A stretch of 64,000 nucleotides of DNA, taken from NCBI GenBank assembly GCA_034509495.1, contig CM067521.1, forward strand, positions 19,897,984 through 19,961,983, in the 5' to 3' direction. Below the pieces are notes generated by a model. The model did no database searches and was not told the DNA's origin. It was given only the letters and a program-made list of their open reading frames with translations. The DNA comes from Acestrorhynchus altus. Taxonomy: Eukaryota > Chordata > Actinopteri > Characiformes > Acestrorhynchidae. Position 1 is the stretch's first letter; each line of letters starts with the position of its first letter. The position numbers were made by a program, and so were the translations under genes. Shown one piece after another: positions 11,201 to 28,734 of this stretch.

Positions 11201-12550
11201 TTTGCACTCGTTGACAAAACGATAACTCATTCAGATAGAATTGCCACAAAACTCAACACGCAGTTCTGTCTCGGGCAGATATGTAAATGATTAGAGGTGT
11301 GGTCTGATTAGATGCTGGGTCATGGCACGAGGGCGTAAAACTACTGCCCCCAGTGCCCCAATGTAAACAAAGGCTCTCAGAGGTTACTTTTGGGTAGTGT
11401 ACCACTTTGAGAAACCACTGACTTCTAGATATGCCTCTAGGCTGGAATCAAGGACATTTTGTCAGCTCTTCAAACTTTGAGAGGGTGTGCATCATTAGGC
11501 TGAGAAAACCAGTATGGTCATTTTCACAAAAAGGTCATTTGGAGTCATGACAACCACCTGTCCTGCTCCTGACAGCTACCTACGGTTGCCTTCATTTGCA
11601 GTGGTGTCATGAAAGAGAAAGCTGGATTGCTACAGATCGAAGCTGTCTTTAGTCATAAATTCATGTTCTGCTTGGGGTCCAAAGACAGTCAGGGTAAAGT
11701 GTGAAGGCCTTGTGGTGAGTGTTTCAATCCTGCCTTTGCTGTGGGGCAGCACCTCTCATCTTGTATCCAGACTGGAGGCAGACCAATAGGGTGCTAGATC
11801 CTCCTTTTAATCCTTTCTTTCCAATATCGTAATCCCATGCATGTCATCATCCAGTCCTGATCTACTAGCCAAACAGGTTAATTATCAGGACTTATATGAA
11901 ATAGAAGAACGCATGATTTCAGCCAGTATCACCAGCGAACTGGGAGCTCGGTCACTCTCTAGTCACATTTCCAGTTTGATCCACCTGTATTACTTTTTTA
12001 TTCACAAGGTGGCTGTTTTGTCCACCTTTCCCCTCATCCACCACGTGCCATAACGTCTGCGGCCATGAACGACAGACGTTAACTTTTGATCCAAGCTCAG
12101 CCAGATGGATCCTGTGATGCTGAGAAGAAACGTAAACAGAGGCAGAGTCCAATTATCATCTAAAAGAAGAGCCTGTCCATTCTCACTGCACTCAAAGACC
12201 CGGGTGGGGGAGGGTGGTAAAGAGAGCAGGTGCAGGTCCCACTCAAGGGTGCATTTGCTGATTTGTTTACTGAGAGGGACGTCGCGTCCGTCCAGTGCTG
12301 CAGGCTTTCTAATAAAGGCAGAAGAATGGAGCTTTGAAGATCAGAGCAGGTGGAAAGAGCTTGCTTGGCTATGCAAGAGCATCACAGAGTCCTTCACATG
12401 TATAATCATATTAAAATGGTGCATGCTGATGTGTGTGTGCGCATGCGTGTGCCATTGTGTAGAGAAGTTTGCTTTCTCCACCTGTCAGAAGTTCCCTTCT
12501 GGGTATAACTCGGTGTGTTCATTTAAAGGAGATCCTCAGTGTACACTGTT
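11200..12550. other. Intron sequence without recognised elements
   Basis: No exon, RNA gene or clear transposon was identified. A short GTGTGTGCGCATGCGTGTG tract occurs at about 12431. Confidence 0.4.
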
Positions 12551-12742
12551 AAAAGTTCAAGCTCCTTGAGGAACCTTTGGAGGTTCTTTAGTTTGAAACT
12601 GTGGAGCAACTTCATGATGCTTCAAGGAACCTTCAATGAAAGAATGAAGGTTTCTCGAAGGTTGCGTGAATCACTTTAAGATGTTCCTCCAGTTTCACGT
12701 TGAAGAACCTCAAGGATCCTAAAGGATCTTGTACTGTTAAGT
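12545..12742. repeat. Small palindromic MITE with GAACCTT modules
   Basis: The left end reads CTGTTAAAAGTTCAAGCTCC then TTGAGGAACCTTTGG. The right end is a diverged reverse complement ending GATCTTGTACTGTTAAG. The inner parts repeat GAACCTTC/GAAGGTT. This looks like a non-autonomous fold-back element; similar GGTTCC/GAACC words recur around 55600-55850. Confidence 0.5.
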
Positions 12743-13024
12743 TTACAGCTGGTCTCTGCTGTGGCTGTAGTGGACAGTTAATCACCACAGACATTTACCT
12801 TAGATTTTTAGGTGCAAGCCATTCTGAGGGACACTACTGCAAATCTTTCTGAAGATGGCATTACACAAGATGATGGGGCTGTAAATACCTGCATGGTGTG
12901 CGACAGGATTAATAGATTGAGAAGCGGTGGTACAGTGCACTGGATGTCTCATTCAGTGTGTGGTAAATGGGTCCCAAAGCAGATATTAATGATTGGCAGG
13001 TGTGTAAAAGGACATAGTATGAGC

Positions 13025-13345
13025 TCATCAGTTTCTGCTTGTGTTGGTCATCCTCTAGTCCTTCATCAGTGGTCACAGGACGCTGCCCAAAACACACTGT
13101 TGGCTGGATTTCTCTGGTGGGTGGGCTATCATTAGTCCAGCAGTGTTAGTGAAGGGTTTAATAACTACAGCAGCACTGCTGTGTCTTATCCACTCATCAC
13201 CATCACCACCATGTTGGTGTCACTGCAGTGCTGAGAATGACCCACCGCCCACACAATACCTGCTTTGTGATGGTCCTATGGAGTCCTTTGGACCATTGGT
13301 TGAGCTGATAAAATGGACAGTGAGAGTAGAAACAAGGACATGGGT
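13025..13345 (-). repeat. Palindromic MITE family 1 copy
   Basis: It contains TTGGTCATCCTCTAGTCCTT, CAGTGGTCACAGGACGCTGC, CTGCAGTGCTGAGAATGACC, AATACCTGCTTTGTGATGG and a terminal AAAATGGACAGTGAGAGTAG. It covers the centre and right arm of the family. Confidence 0.78.
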
Positions 13346-13349
13346 GATG

Positions 13350-14690
13350 TTTTGGTTGATGTTGTATATCATGGGTCTGTCTTGTTTACCTGGTTTTTTG
13401 TTTGAATTGGCTGCCAGTGTTGTCCACCTCTTTTTATCCACTTGTCACACCAAATCTGTACCCCTGCCTGGACATATTTTTAAGTTCACAGCTTCGCGTT
13501 TAAGCTCACAGTGGACCTTTTTATATCAAACAGTTGTCTTTTGGCAGACATGACGGTGCTGCCGGCCTCCCTGCAGAGCTTTAAGGTTTGAATATAAGGA
13601 GACAGTTTTAAGGCATTAATAGCAGTGTCTTAGCTATGTATTTATATTTTTATTTATTTAAGGAAATGCATGTATTATGTGCACCGAACACTTGTTTAAT
13701 CACTGCGTATCTCTCAGCCGAAAGCCTGTTAGGCGGTGGGAGATTTCACTCTGTTGACAAGGACTATGAAAGCCTGCCTGACGCCGTATGTAGTAAACAC
13801 TGAACACCACTTCACTTTGCCCCAAGACCTCGGCGATGGCATGTCCCACGCAGTGTGTAAAGCCCCACTGTTTTGGAGTGGATTCAATAGGGATCAATTG
13901 GGGATGGTTGGGGACCATATGGTGGAACTTCCTGCTGCCTGTTCTTGATTGTTTCTTTGTGGAAAATAGACATGCTTTATTTTTTTCCACAGTAGGAGAA
14001 AGAGCAAACTGCCTGCCCGCCAAACGCACACGGAGTGTGTGGGCATGCATATTCAATATGTTTGTATGTGGGCTCTCACGTTCTCAAGCTAGTCGACAGC
14101 TGAGAATGATTGACATTCTTGGATGCAGATCTGTTTTTAAGGTTTTTTTCTCAACCAAACGCCACCACACTCTTCTGACCCCTTATAATTAGCAGCATAT
14201 AATTAATAGAAATGTAACAAAATGAATAGTTTTCTTTTGAGGAAATGTTAGGACACGCCCATTTATTACTACTTAAATGCCTAAAAGTAGAAACAGCTGC
14301 TGCACATCCGTTTCGGGTGTTTAGAACATGGTTACGGAGGATTTTGGCGGAGCCTGTTTTATTGAAACCTTGCTCTTGATGTAAGTGGGAAAACTCTAGC
14401 CAGATCCAACAAGCTCTCTGAGGCCTTCAGAAAGAATGTTATACGTACAGATGAGTCTTTAGAAAGATCTCAGAACAGTTAGATCAGCCGTTGTTCACTA
14501 AATCATTTACAAGTGAAACTACCACCGATGTGTCCAATAGGACTGAAAAAAATCATATCCCGACATATTTTAGCTGAATGCTTAATTTAATATGTAACGG
14601 GAAACAATTAGGACACCCCATGAAGTCCTCACCCCATCACTATACAGTTTTGGCCAGTGAGAGTAGGAACAAATTAGGTATTTCTAATGA
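13350..14690. other. Intron sequence without recognised elements
   Basis: Mostly unique DNA. Short reading frames on both strands show no family resemblance. Confidence 0.4.
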
Positions 14691-14695
14691 ACTTG

Positions 14696-14696
<1 letters not shown>

Positions 14697-14751
<55 letters not shown>

Positions 14752-14770
14752 TGTTGGGGGGGGGGGGGGG
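14697..14770. repeat. (TG)n followed by a G15 run
   Basis: About 54 bp of TG repeat ends in GGTGTTG and an uninterrupted run of 15 G at 14756-14770. Confidence 0.93.
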
Positions 14771-15011
14771 ATAAGCTAACTGGAATAGGTGAAGGTTGCT
14801 CTTTATAAGGGCCACACGTCCTAATTTATCAAGTGTACTCGACTGCATGAAAATTTCATTAGCTGCCCTGACTCTTGCCCCCAGCTTTCTCTTTCTCTCA
14901 CACACTCCAGGTGCTGAATCACACACTTTGCTTATTGATCAGTGTGTTCAAATAGTTTTCTTTACTGGGGTTTTTAGGTGGTCCTCAGAGAGACAGAGAG
15001 AGATAGAGAAC

Positions 15012-15021
15012 GTGTGTGTGT

Positions 15022-15087
<66 letters not shown>
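15012..15087. repeat. (TG)n microsatellite
   Basis: About 75 bp, with one TCTG interruption near 15025, preceded by AGAGAGACAGAGAG. Confidence 0.93.
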
Positions 15088-15199
15088 AGTACACAGAGTG
15101 CAGTCTTGAGCCGATAATTCCTCCCTATCTGTTCCAAATTTCTGCCCGGATCAATTGGTTGGTGCTCAGTAGGACTCCATAGCAGAACACTAATCTACT

Positions 15200-15521
15200 C
15201 TACTTAACCTCTCTCCCCTCTCTCAGTGCACCTCCCTCGCTCTCCTTCACTCCCTCACCTCTGCTTTTTCAGCTTTTTTCATTCATTCCTCCACCCCCCA
15301 CCACCCCCCACCCTCTTGATTCATTGCACTCATTTATACTTGCTCCCCCAAGCCCCCTCCATCACTCTTATCTTAAAACTTCTCTCTTTTCTGCTTACCT
15401 CTCTGTGTCTTGTCCCCTTTCATCGACTAGCTCTCGCTCTCGCTTGCTCTCACTGATTCTCTTTCCCTTTTCTCTCTCCCTCTTCCTTTTCTCACTCATT
15501 TATATCTCTTTCTCGGTCTTG

Positions 15522-15565
<44 letters not shown>

Positions 15566-15700
15566 AACAGTGTATCTCTCTTCTCTTTACCTGTCTCACT
15601 CCTTCACTGCTTCTCACTCGCTCATTGTCTGTCTTTCTTTGCCTCTCATTCACGTTTCTCTCTCTCTTCTCTTTACCTCTCTCACACACTTGTCTCTGAA
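15200..15700. repeat. Long pyrimidine-rich tract
   Basis: About 500 bp of predominantly C/T on the + strand, with a pure CT core at 15524-15561. The reading frames here are Ser/Leu/Phe-rich artefacts. Confidence 0.85.
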
Positions 15701-15870
15701 TGCTGAGTGTATCCATCCGTTCTTGTCCGCGAGTCGCCAATCAATGCATGTTCGAGTGAAGGTTTTAACATTCAGTGTACCTGTATTCTCGAGTATTGAA
15801 ATGCAAGAACACACGTTGAGAAACAGCCTCCGTCTCTCTATCGTACAGTGTCCATTTGTCTCCCTCCTTA

Positions 15871-16205
15871 AAGTGATTCCATGCTAACCTTTGTAGAACA
15901 TGCCTCAGTAGGATTTAGGTCAGGACTCTGACTTGACCATTTCAAGGCAGACCATCTTCCTTTTTTAACCATTCTCTACTTACATTATTTGTGCCCTTTG
16001 GGTCATTTTGTTGGTCAATCAAACATATCCTCAGCTTGAGGTCATAGACTGCTGCCCTCACAGTGTCCTGTAAAAGGTTTTGATGCACCCTTGAATTCAT
16101 TTCTCAATGATCACATGTCCAGACCTTGAGGCAGCAAAATAGACCTAAATCATGATGCTTCCACCACCATGCTTCACAGTTGGGATTTCTCCTGCTTAAC
16201 TTTTA
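15871..16205 (-). pseudogene. Degenerate Tc1-like transposase
   Basis: On the minus strand, 16177-16151 reads VKHGGGSIM, the classic Tc1 transposase segment before VWGCF. Further along come words matching the NDPKGTN..V..WL segment and a degraded SQSPDLNP. Several stop codons and frameshifts interrupt it, so it is dead. The inverted terminal repeats were not located. Confidence 0.7.
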
Positions 16206-16483
16206 TTGGTTCTAGGGAAACGTAATTGTGAATTCAGTGCTTTACTGGTGTTTTTTTTATTAATTAGTTAATTAGTTCTGTCCTGAATGAAATAGTTTTG
16301 CCTCTGAATCCAATTTTATCATTCAATGATTCATATACTTTATTTTTGAATAGTAATAACATTGTGTAATAAACTCCACTATTGTAGAACCTGCATTTGC
16401 AGCTGTAGAAAATCTGCTCTGCAGCAACATAGGTTTTGTTAGGAAACTGGGGTATTTTTTTATGCACTCCTTGTAGCTGTTTA

Positions 16484-16496
16484 ACACACACACACA

Positions 16497-16535
<39 letters not shown>

Positions 16536-16539
16536 ACAC
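16484..16539. repeat. (CA)n microsatellite
   Basis: CA repeat with a single CAGA interruption. Confidence 0.9.
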
Positions 16540-16544
16540 CCTGG

Positions 16545-18685
16545 CTAAGGCTGCCCAGTTTCTGTAGTTCTTGAGGGCTCAGAGCCCTGATGTTAATGCT
16601 GCTGATAGCTCAGGGGTTTGGCTCGAGGTTTAGAGGGTTGCTTAAACTCACAAAAACACTCTCTGTTACTGTTCTTTCTCTCTGCCTGTGCCCCGATGAG
16701 ACCTCTGCTTGGAGCTTGGCCACGTATACAAAAAAACACACTATTTAGTCTTGTATATGCACAAGAATAAAAAACCAAACAAACTATATTTTATATAATC
16801 CACACACACTTTTGCTACACATGCATTTAATGACAAGCTGAGAAATACACAAGCACTATCTGAAGTAACGATTGATTCTGAGGCTGCTATTGTAGGCAAA
16901 AATGCTACATAGTGGATCAGACACAACAGTGCCCATTCTGTTACACTCCTTCCCAGTTGGTCTACATATAGAGGTGCTCATGGTTAAAGTATGCAGTAAA
17001 ATAAAATTTAAGATGTTTTTTTTTTTCTCCTCTAAAGTTAATATTTTGGAGTTTTTGCAGGAAAGCAATAATAGGTTACATATGTTTGCCTCTCCTGCCT
17101 CCAGCAGCTTAGCTCATCCCATCCACACTTTTAAGGAGTGTTTCACTCCTGCTTATCATCATCCAGAAACATCATAAGCATTATCTCAACATTCTCTGTG
17201 GATCCCAGCAGAAAACAGAGCACATTATTCTCGTCTTGAAGGTTAATTTGAAGTATGTTCAGCTCAGACTGAGTGCCCCTTGTCTCTGATGATCCATCCA
17301 ATTGATCCATCCACAGGGACACTCCCTGCCCTTGTCCACTCAAGGCGTCTGAATGGTATTTGACATCAGTCCAGTAAAAAGGGGGGAAAAAAGTGGCATT
17401 TCCACAGCATCGAATGGGAGCCGGCCTAAATGCCTGGCGGTCGTTTGCGTATTCGCCTCAGATATTTATTTATATCTGCCACCCATGGATTTTCCACCTG
17501 CTGTGGATGAGACGTGGCCTTCTGAAAGCTCAGACTGATTGAAAAGAGTCCAGCCTGCCATTCTTCATTTGAGGCAGATCGATGTGGGAGAAAATGCTGC
17601 AGGCTGACTAATTGAGGCTTTCTCTTACGGTCATCGAGGAGAAGAAGTGTTCGGTCATGTCCGCTCTTGTTCCAGATACAGCAGGACAGTAGTACTTTCT
17701 TTTATTCAGTCTTTGGTTCTCTCCTACTGGTCCCCTCTCCTAAGGACAATGGAGTCAATCAGAGTAAAGCCCTTTACACATTCCTTTACACACCATTCAT
17801 ACATCATAAATGCACACATTTGAAATCCATTTCTTAAGTCTTTAACACTCAGCACAATTTTTCAGAAGGTGAAAATTCAATTTTAATATTCACCCTCTGC
17901 CCTCCACCAATCACAGCTGTCCTGGTGTTACTATGGAAGCAGGCAGGCACTAGAGCTTTTAATTGGACTCGCTGTTTTCTCCATATCTGCAAAGCCCTGT
18001 CTTAAATCACACCTATGTAGTGCACTTTGTAGGTTGTAAAATAGCAGCATCTCCTATGTTGGGATGATGGTGTGATTTGAGACTATGCCTCTGCTCAGAA
18101 CTGGAGGTTGGTGGCAAATGGAGAACAGTGTTTTATTGTGGAGTTTGGACTTCAGGAGTGTTTCTGCATACAACTCATTGATGTTCTCACAGCTCCACAG
18201 TATTGTGAATTAAAGTCTTGGTTTACAGTTGATTTCTGTCCTCCTGAAAACATTCTGTCTGTGTTTTTCTTCACGGCTCATTGCATCACAATTCAATGTG
18301 AATAGTTGTACATGGAATATTTACCATTTCATCTGCTTTATTTGTCTCATGTTTTATGGTAATGCTTAAAGCTGAATACTTGAAATGTATTATTATTTTT
18401 AATTATTATTATTATTATTTAAGAGATCATTCCTGCCAGCCAGCTCCTCCATGTCATTACATATTTAACATTAACTTGTAGGGAGCTCACAGTTCTGAGT
18501 TTATACTTTACTTTGCAGATGGTTCTCAGCTAAGACCTGACCATGTTCTTGCTGCTCTGAGAGTTAGCTGGCACTCAAAACTTTCCACTTCATTCTTGCA
18601 GTGCAATTCAGATTTTCCCAAAGGTTCTGTTTCTTTTGTTGTTTTAAATTGAAGATTTTGACTGGAGTAAGAAAACAATTTAAAA
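16545..18685. other. Intron sequence without recognised elements
   Basis: AT-rich unique sequence with an ATT-rich patch at 18390-18420. No exon was identified. Confidence 0.4.
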
Positions 18686-18689
18686 GAAG

Positions 18690-18900
18690 ATAACAACCAC
18701 CTAGCAGCCACTTAGCAATTCCTTAGTAGCCACCTGGTATACCATAGCACCCCCTTTACAATGCCACTTCAATGAATTAGCAATTCAGTGGCAAGCAACA
18801 AGCAAGATTGCAACAGCTACTTAGCAACCAATTCGCAATTGCATACGTCTTCAATACCATTGCAACCACCTAGTAACATCTCATAGCAACCATGGGACAG
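18690..18900. repeat. TAGCAACCACC-type degenerate decamer repeat
   Basis: Units such as ACAACCACCTAGCAGCCACT, TAGCAATTCC, TAGTAGCCACC and GCAACCACCTAGTAAC are repeated about ten times with drift. Similar AGCAACC repeats are frequent in fish genomes. Confidence 0.7.
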
Positions 18901-19514
18901 TAATGTCCACCACAGAGTAAAGCTGGTGAGTGTGAGGCAGAAACTCACACTTGGTTGTCTTTTATTTATGTGAGTCTGATATCCTTCCCTTAAGACAGTT
19001 CCTCCACGTCATTAAATATTTAATGCGGGCACTACAGAAGCCCATAGTTTGGACTTGTTTGAGTGAGTTTTGTCTTTACTTTCCAGATGTTCTTCAGCTA
19101 ATATTTGACCATGTTACTGCAGCTCTGGCTGTTTGCCAAATATAACCTTTCCACTATTTCTTCAACAAATTTCCAGGTTTTCATGGTCTTCTGTTTACTG
19201 TTTTGTTGTGAAATTAGAGATTGAATAGAAGATTGTGATCTGAATTGAATAACAAATAATAATTGAATTATGTTGCATTTTTATCTTAAATTTACTGCTT
19301 CAGAATTACTTCAAGGCACTACCGACTGTAAAAGTGAAGTGTCTGGTGAACACAAGGTACACAATTTCAAACTGACAGCTAAAATTGATTTCTTTCATTT
19401 GTCTTCTTTTTCCTGAACTGCAGAATTCAGAATTACAGGAAAACTGATATTAAATGTCTCAGTTAACTGCTGTTAAATTGCAGCTCTAAACAACAGAGTT
19501 TAGCATGAAAAACA

Positions 19515-19542
19515 CAAACTTTAGATAGATAGATAGATAGAC

Positions 19543-19575
<33 letters not shown>

Positions 19576-19576
19576 A
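19515..19576. repeat. (GATA)n/(GATT)n microsatellite
   Basis: TAGA repeats pass directly into GATT repeats. Confidence 0.9.
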
Positions 19577-19943
19577 TGATATTTTGGTCCATATCACCCA
19601 GCCCTACATCCGACATTGTCGCCGTGCTCTGAAACACTTTGTGGTGTGTTTTTCTTGAAATAGCTGTTTTTACAACCGTGGCTACTTATCATTCATTTTC
19701 TCTCCCTCGCTTTCACACTCTCGACTGTGTCTTGTGTCTGAAGCTAATTCTGCTTTATGGAGCATTCCCCGATGCTCTTTACTGTCCTCCTGTCCTGCAT
19801 TAAGTATTGATGCGTCGATATTTATGAAGCAGTGCTCTGGCCGCTAGCCCCCGGGTTGTGGAGTGCGAAATGTGGGACTCGAGCAGCCGTGAAATACTTA
19901 AACAAAGAGCACTGATCATAGCGGAAGGGCAGGGAGGTCAGGG

Positions 19944-20004
<61 letters not shown>

Positions 20005-20008
20005 TGTG
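19944..20008. repeat. (TG)n microsatellite
   Basis: About 60 bp, nearly pure. Confidence 0.93.
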
Positions 20009-20069
20009 GAGGATAAATGTATGTCCGTGTCATTCCGGAGCCACTGAAGTGTGCTGTGTGTGAATGGAA

Positions 20070-20370
20070 CATAAATGGGAGCTGTGTTGGAGATGCTGAT
20101 GAAGCAGAGGTGTATAACTGCCCTCCCTTGATCTGTGGAGCAGTGGAGCTCCATCTTGTTCTTTTGGGATGAGTGGAGGAGGTGGGGGGGGGGGGGTGGT
20201 TATGATCGACCGTTCTAATCTCACTAGCTAATGCTGAATGCAATCAAATTGTCACATCAGCACGCCAAAGTGCTTCCCTGGAGAGCAGAGACGGTTACTC
20301 CATCAACAGCAGGATAAACTTTTTAATACCCTTGATTACAGAGAAACAATGAATGAACTGGGGTCCCAGT
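20070..20370 (-). repeat. MITE family 2, inverted copy
   Basis: It contains GTGGAGCAGTGGAGCTCCAT, CTTTTGGGATGAG, a G11 run near 20186, GCTGAATGCAATCAAATTG, GGTTACTCCATCAACAG and ACCCTTGATTACAGAGAAAC. Order and spacing match the reverse of the 34362 copy. Confidence 0.75.
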
Positions 20371-20597
20371 GCTGTTTTCTAACACTGTGAGCAGTGTGTG
20401 TGGTTTATTACGGTGTCGCTGTGTGTATGAGAGAGTGCGTGATGATTATGGTGCTGTATGAAGGTGTTAGATTGGGTTACAGGCGAGGAATGGTTGGGTT
20501 CAGTGAAGCTGACATGCAGAAGCAGGGAGGAGTTATGTTTATGATAAATATTCTGCTGCTGCCTCTGTCAGTGTCTATCAGTTTATGTGTTCATGTT

Positions 20598-20636
20598 TCT
20601 CTCTCTCTCCCTCCCTCTCCCTCGCTCTCTCTCTCG

Positions 20637-20680
<44 letters not shown>
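20598..20680. repeat. (CT)n microsatellite
   Basis: CT repeat broken by CCCT and by a short CGCGCG. Confidence 0.9.
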
Positions 20681-20682
<2 letters not shown>

Positions 20683-21119
20683 GCTGGAATGTGTGCCATA
20701 ATTAAGCTGATGAGTTTTGGCACGCCGGTCACGAGGAGACGTGTCCATCTCTTCCTCCGAGGCCTTTTCAGACTTCACGTCACATCGCGTTTGTCCACTT
20801 CACACGGTCACCAAAACACTGGTGAAATCCTCCGGATATCACTAGCCTTCTTTACAAATACCACCCTGCCTCTGGGCCGACCAGCGTCCGGTTATTGATC
20901 ATTGCCATGTTATTAGCCTCTGCAGTAATGATATCCTAGATATCTAAGCAAGTGTTCTAGATATTAGGGGTAGTTACAGGCACGCTATGAAAGCATGGTT
21001 TGAGAAGCCAATGTTCCATGTTTCCAACAGTTTATACCCCGTCTAAGGAATTGGGGGTGTCCTGAACACGTTCATTTGCCCCCCCTATCTGATCCAAGGG
21101 TCTTAAAGGAAATGGGCGT

Positions 21120-21545
21120 GATTTCCTGCCTTCCTCTCTCTCTTTCCTCTCTTTTTCTTCCTCTGTTTCTCATCTTCTGACTCCCTCCCTCTCCCACTTC
21201 CTCTCTTTCTCATCCTTTCTTTTCTGCCTCACTCCCATTCCCCTCTTCCCTCTTCCTCTCTCCCTCCATCCACCCCTCTCCTCTCTTGCTCTCTCTCTCT
21301 CTCTCTCATTCTCTCCCCCCCTCTCTGTCCTCCTCGCTCTTCATCTCTCTCATCCTCTCTTCCCCTACTCTCTCTCCTTCTCCTGTCTCTCCCTCTTTCC
21401 CCATCCTCATTCTCCTATTTTTCTCTCTCCCTCCCCTTTACTGCCTCATCTCTCTCTCTCTCTCTCTCCTTCTCTGAATCCCTCTCTCCCTCCTCCTCCC
21501 CCAGCCGCTCACTAACTCACTTTCACACTCTTTTTCCCTCTTGCT
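21120..21545. repeat. Pyrimidine-rich tract
   Basis: About 425 bp of CT/CCT-rich sequence on the + strand with several pure CT stretches. No gene is seen. Confidence 0.85.
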
Positions 21546-21934
21546 ATCTGTCAATGTCTCTTTAACTCTTATTCGCACTCTCATCCTCTGTGTGTGTGTT
21601 TACTCGTCCGTGCTGAGAGCAGTTCACAGGTATTATAGTGAGTGTAATTGGCTTTTTCGGAGGCCGTGTTTGAGTTGAGGCTCTGCTCTGATAGCCGCCT
21701 CTTTTCCGCTGTAATGGAAAGGCTGCTCTGATCACGCCGAATGTTTCTCATCAGCCGGACGCTAATCTGAGATCTGCTGGGCTGAGCCGCTGCCTCGTCT
21801 GCGCAGCTGAGGAGAGAGTCTGAATGAGATGCTAACAGGTCGAGATGGGAAGCTACACTTCACTCACTCTATCAGCGTTTGATGTGACGTTAGACGCGTT
21901 CGTTCGACAGCAGAGCTGCGCAATCTACCGTTCA

Positions 21935-22115
21935 TTCACCGCAATACTGCTGCACTGCACCCCTTCTGATGGACGCATTCAAGCACCAGTTGCTGACATA
22001 GATGTGCAAATGCACAAACAGCTGGTTCAGTCCCCGTAGAGAAGTACTGACAATACAATAGGACTCTGGAGCAGATGAACATGAACCTGTGGGCACCATG
22101 CCTAATGCCATGTTT
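21935..22115 (-). repeat. MITE family 2 fragment
   Basis: It shows CCCCTTCTGATGGACGCATT, GTTGCTGACATAGATGTGCA, CCCCGTAGAGAAGTACTGAC, AATAGGACTCTGGAGCAGAT, GAACATGAACCTGTGGGC. Further diverged sequence to ~22330 may belong to the same insertion. Confidence 0.7.
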
Positions 22116-22354
22116 GGGCAATAGGGCTGTAAAGCCCCCCCAGCATTGAGATGTGGGGCAGCAGTGTAGCAGTATGACCCAGTCGTTATGTTTCGTCCAT
22201 GTTGTACGACACGGCCTTCCTCTAGACTGCATTTTGTCAGAAAAATCTGATTCCAGATCAGACTGACAGGTCCAGGTACGCCGTTGAAGCTGACAGTGAA
22301 GGATAAGCTCGGGACATCTAACGTCCATCTGTACTGGAGCTTTTGACAGCAGTC

Positions 22355-22357
<3 letters not shown>

Positions 22358-22406
<49 letters not shown>
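22358..22406. repeat. (GA)n microsatellite
   Basis: Pure GA repeat of about 49 bp, one of the few long purine runs on the + strand of this intron. Confidence 0.93.
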
Positions 22407-22409
<3 letters not shown>

Positions 22410-22539
22410 CCTGAGAGCATGTTCAACATCTCACCTCTGTATCAACTCAGTGAAAGCACCACCTGACGACAGCAGCTCTTGTCTGATTGAAGTCTCTATA
22501 TGTCTCCTTGGACCCCTCTTATTGGCTGAGGACATGCCG

Positions 22540-22906
22540 TACATGGACAAAAGTATTGGGACTTTGTTTTCTCCCAAAATCAATTTTTGAGCTTTGCTGT
22601 GAAGATTTGATTGCATTCAGTGAGCGTTAGTCGGGTCGTCCCCAAGTCATCCCAAAAGTATTGGATGGAACACCTTCATTCAAGAGAACAAAGAACACCG
22701 TTTCACTGCTTCACAGCTCCATGTTGGGGGGGCTTTATACACGCTAGCTCATGTCTTTCATTAGGCATGATGCAAATTGATGGATCTACTCCAGAGAGTC
22801 CTATTCTATTGGCTGTACGTCTCTACAGGGGCTGGACAAGCTGTGTTCCCTGGAAGTAGCTGAATGCATTCATTATAAGGCTCCAAACATTTGGACATAA
22901 AGTGTA
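22540..22906 (+). repeat. MITE family 2, near-complete copy
   Basis: It begins TGGACAAAAGTATTGGGACT and ends ACATTTGGACATAAAGTGTA, giving ~367 bp. Internal modules in order are GATTTGATTGCATTCAGTGA, CATCCCAAAAGTATTGGATG, GCTTCACAGCTCCATG, GGGGGGGCTTTATACACGC, GAGAGTCCTATTCTATTGGC, CTCTACAGGGGCTGGACAAG and TAGCTGAATGCATTCATTA. It serves here as the reference copy of the family. There is no open reading frame of note. Confidence 0.82.
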
Positions 22907-22958
22907 TTTTATGTGGGTTTGGTTGCTTTGCGCTGGACCCAGCTGGATCAGCTGATAG

Positions 22959-22992
<34 letters not shown>

Positions 22993-23289
22993 TGTTCGTG
23001 GGCCACTGTCAGACCATGTCTGGCTGCTGAAGTGCAGGAGTGATTACAGTGTCCGTCAGGGCACGAGCGCTTCCATCAGCCGCCCCGATTGATGTTTGAC
23101 AGAATAATTATAAAACTGTCTGTGCCTGTAATCATTGGAGCTCATCTTTTGGGGGAGGTTTCTGCAGACCCTGAGAGACGTCCGCACCAGGGGCTGAGGG
23201 TGTGTGTGTCTGTGTGTGTGTGATGTTTACTGTGGCAGAACATCACTTTTAGAGGTGGAGAATAAATCAAAACAGTCAGTTTTACACAC

Positions 23290-28140
<4,851 letters not shown>

Positions 28141-28147
28141 TACTGCT

Positions 28148-28198
<51 letters not shown>

Positions 28199-28204
28199 TG
28201 CTCT
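28148..28204. repeat. (CT)n microsatellite
   Basis: CT repeat with TTT and TTG interruptions. Confidence 0.9.
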
Positions 28205-28734
28205 CCCACTGACTCTCAGATTCTGTCATCCCATCACTGCTTATTTCGCTCTTCTTGCTCTCTGGCTTTCCGCGGCGTGTGTGTACCGGCTTTACCTTTT
28301 CCTTCCTTTTCACACATTTTTGCTACAGTTAGCAATATCAAATATGCCTCCTCTCTCTCTCTTGCTCTCTCACTCTTTTTCTCTATTTTTTTGCACTTTC
28401 TCCATCTTTCTTGAATCCAGGTGGGAACTGAGTGTGAATGGTCACCACCTTCCTCACCATGTGCTCCTATTTCTGTTCATCTGATCATAGTTCCAGAAGG
28501 GAAAAGCCCAAAGGAATGCAGGCAGAGTCCTAGAGTTAGCTTGAGGTTGCCTGCTTATAGTATCACTGTATGCCCTAAGATCTTGAGAACCCATCGTTTA
28601 GAATAGTTCCCGTTGGTTGTAAATGGAAGCAGACATCTGGAGAGTTTAATGCTGCTAAAAGCACTTAAGATTTAATGATATAGTTATAAATACGCCGCCC
28701 GATGCCTGAGACACACTATTTCATCAGCTCCAGT

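Noticed and set aside
15324..15887. 187-codon + strand open frame
   Set aside because: Lies on a pyrimidine-rich tract, Ser/Leu-rich, no family resemblance.
18690..18900. CRISPR-like array of short repeats
   Set aside because: Repeats are contiguous and drifted, without uniform spacers, in vertebrate DNA; it is a degenerate minisatellite.
21932..22429. 165-codon minus-strand open frame
   Set aside because: Runs across a MITE family 2 fragment and a GA repeat; no protein similarity.
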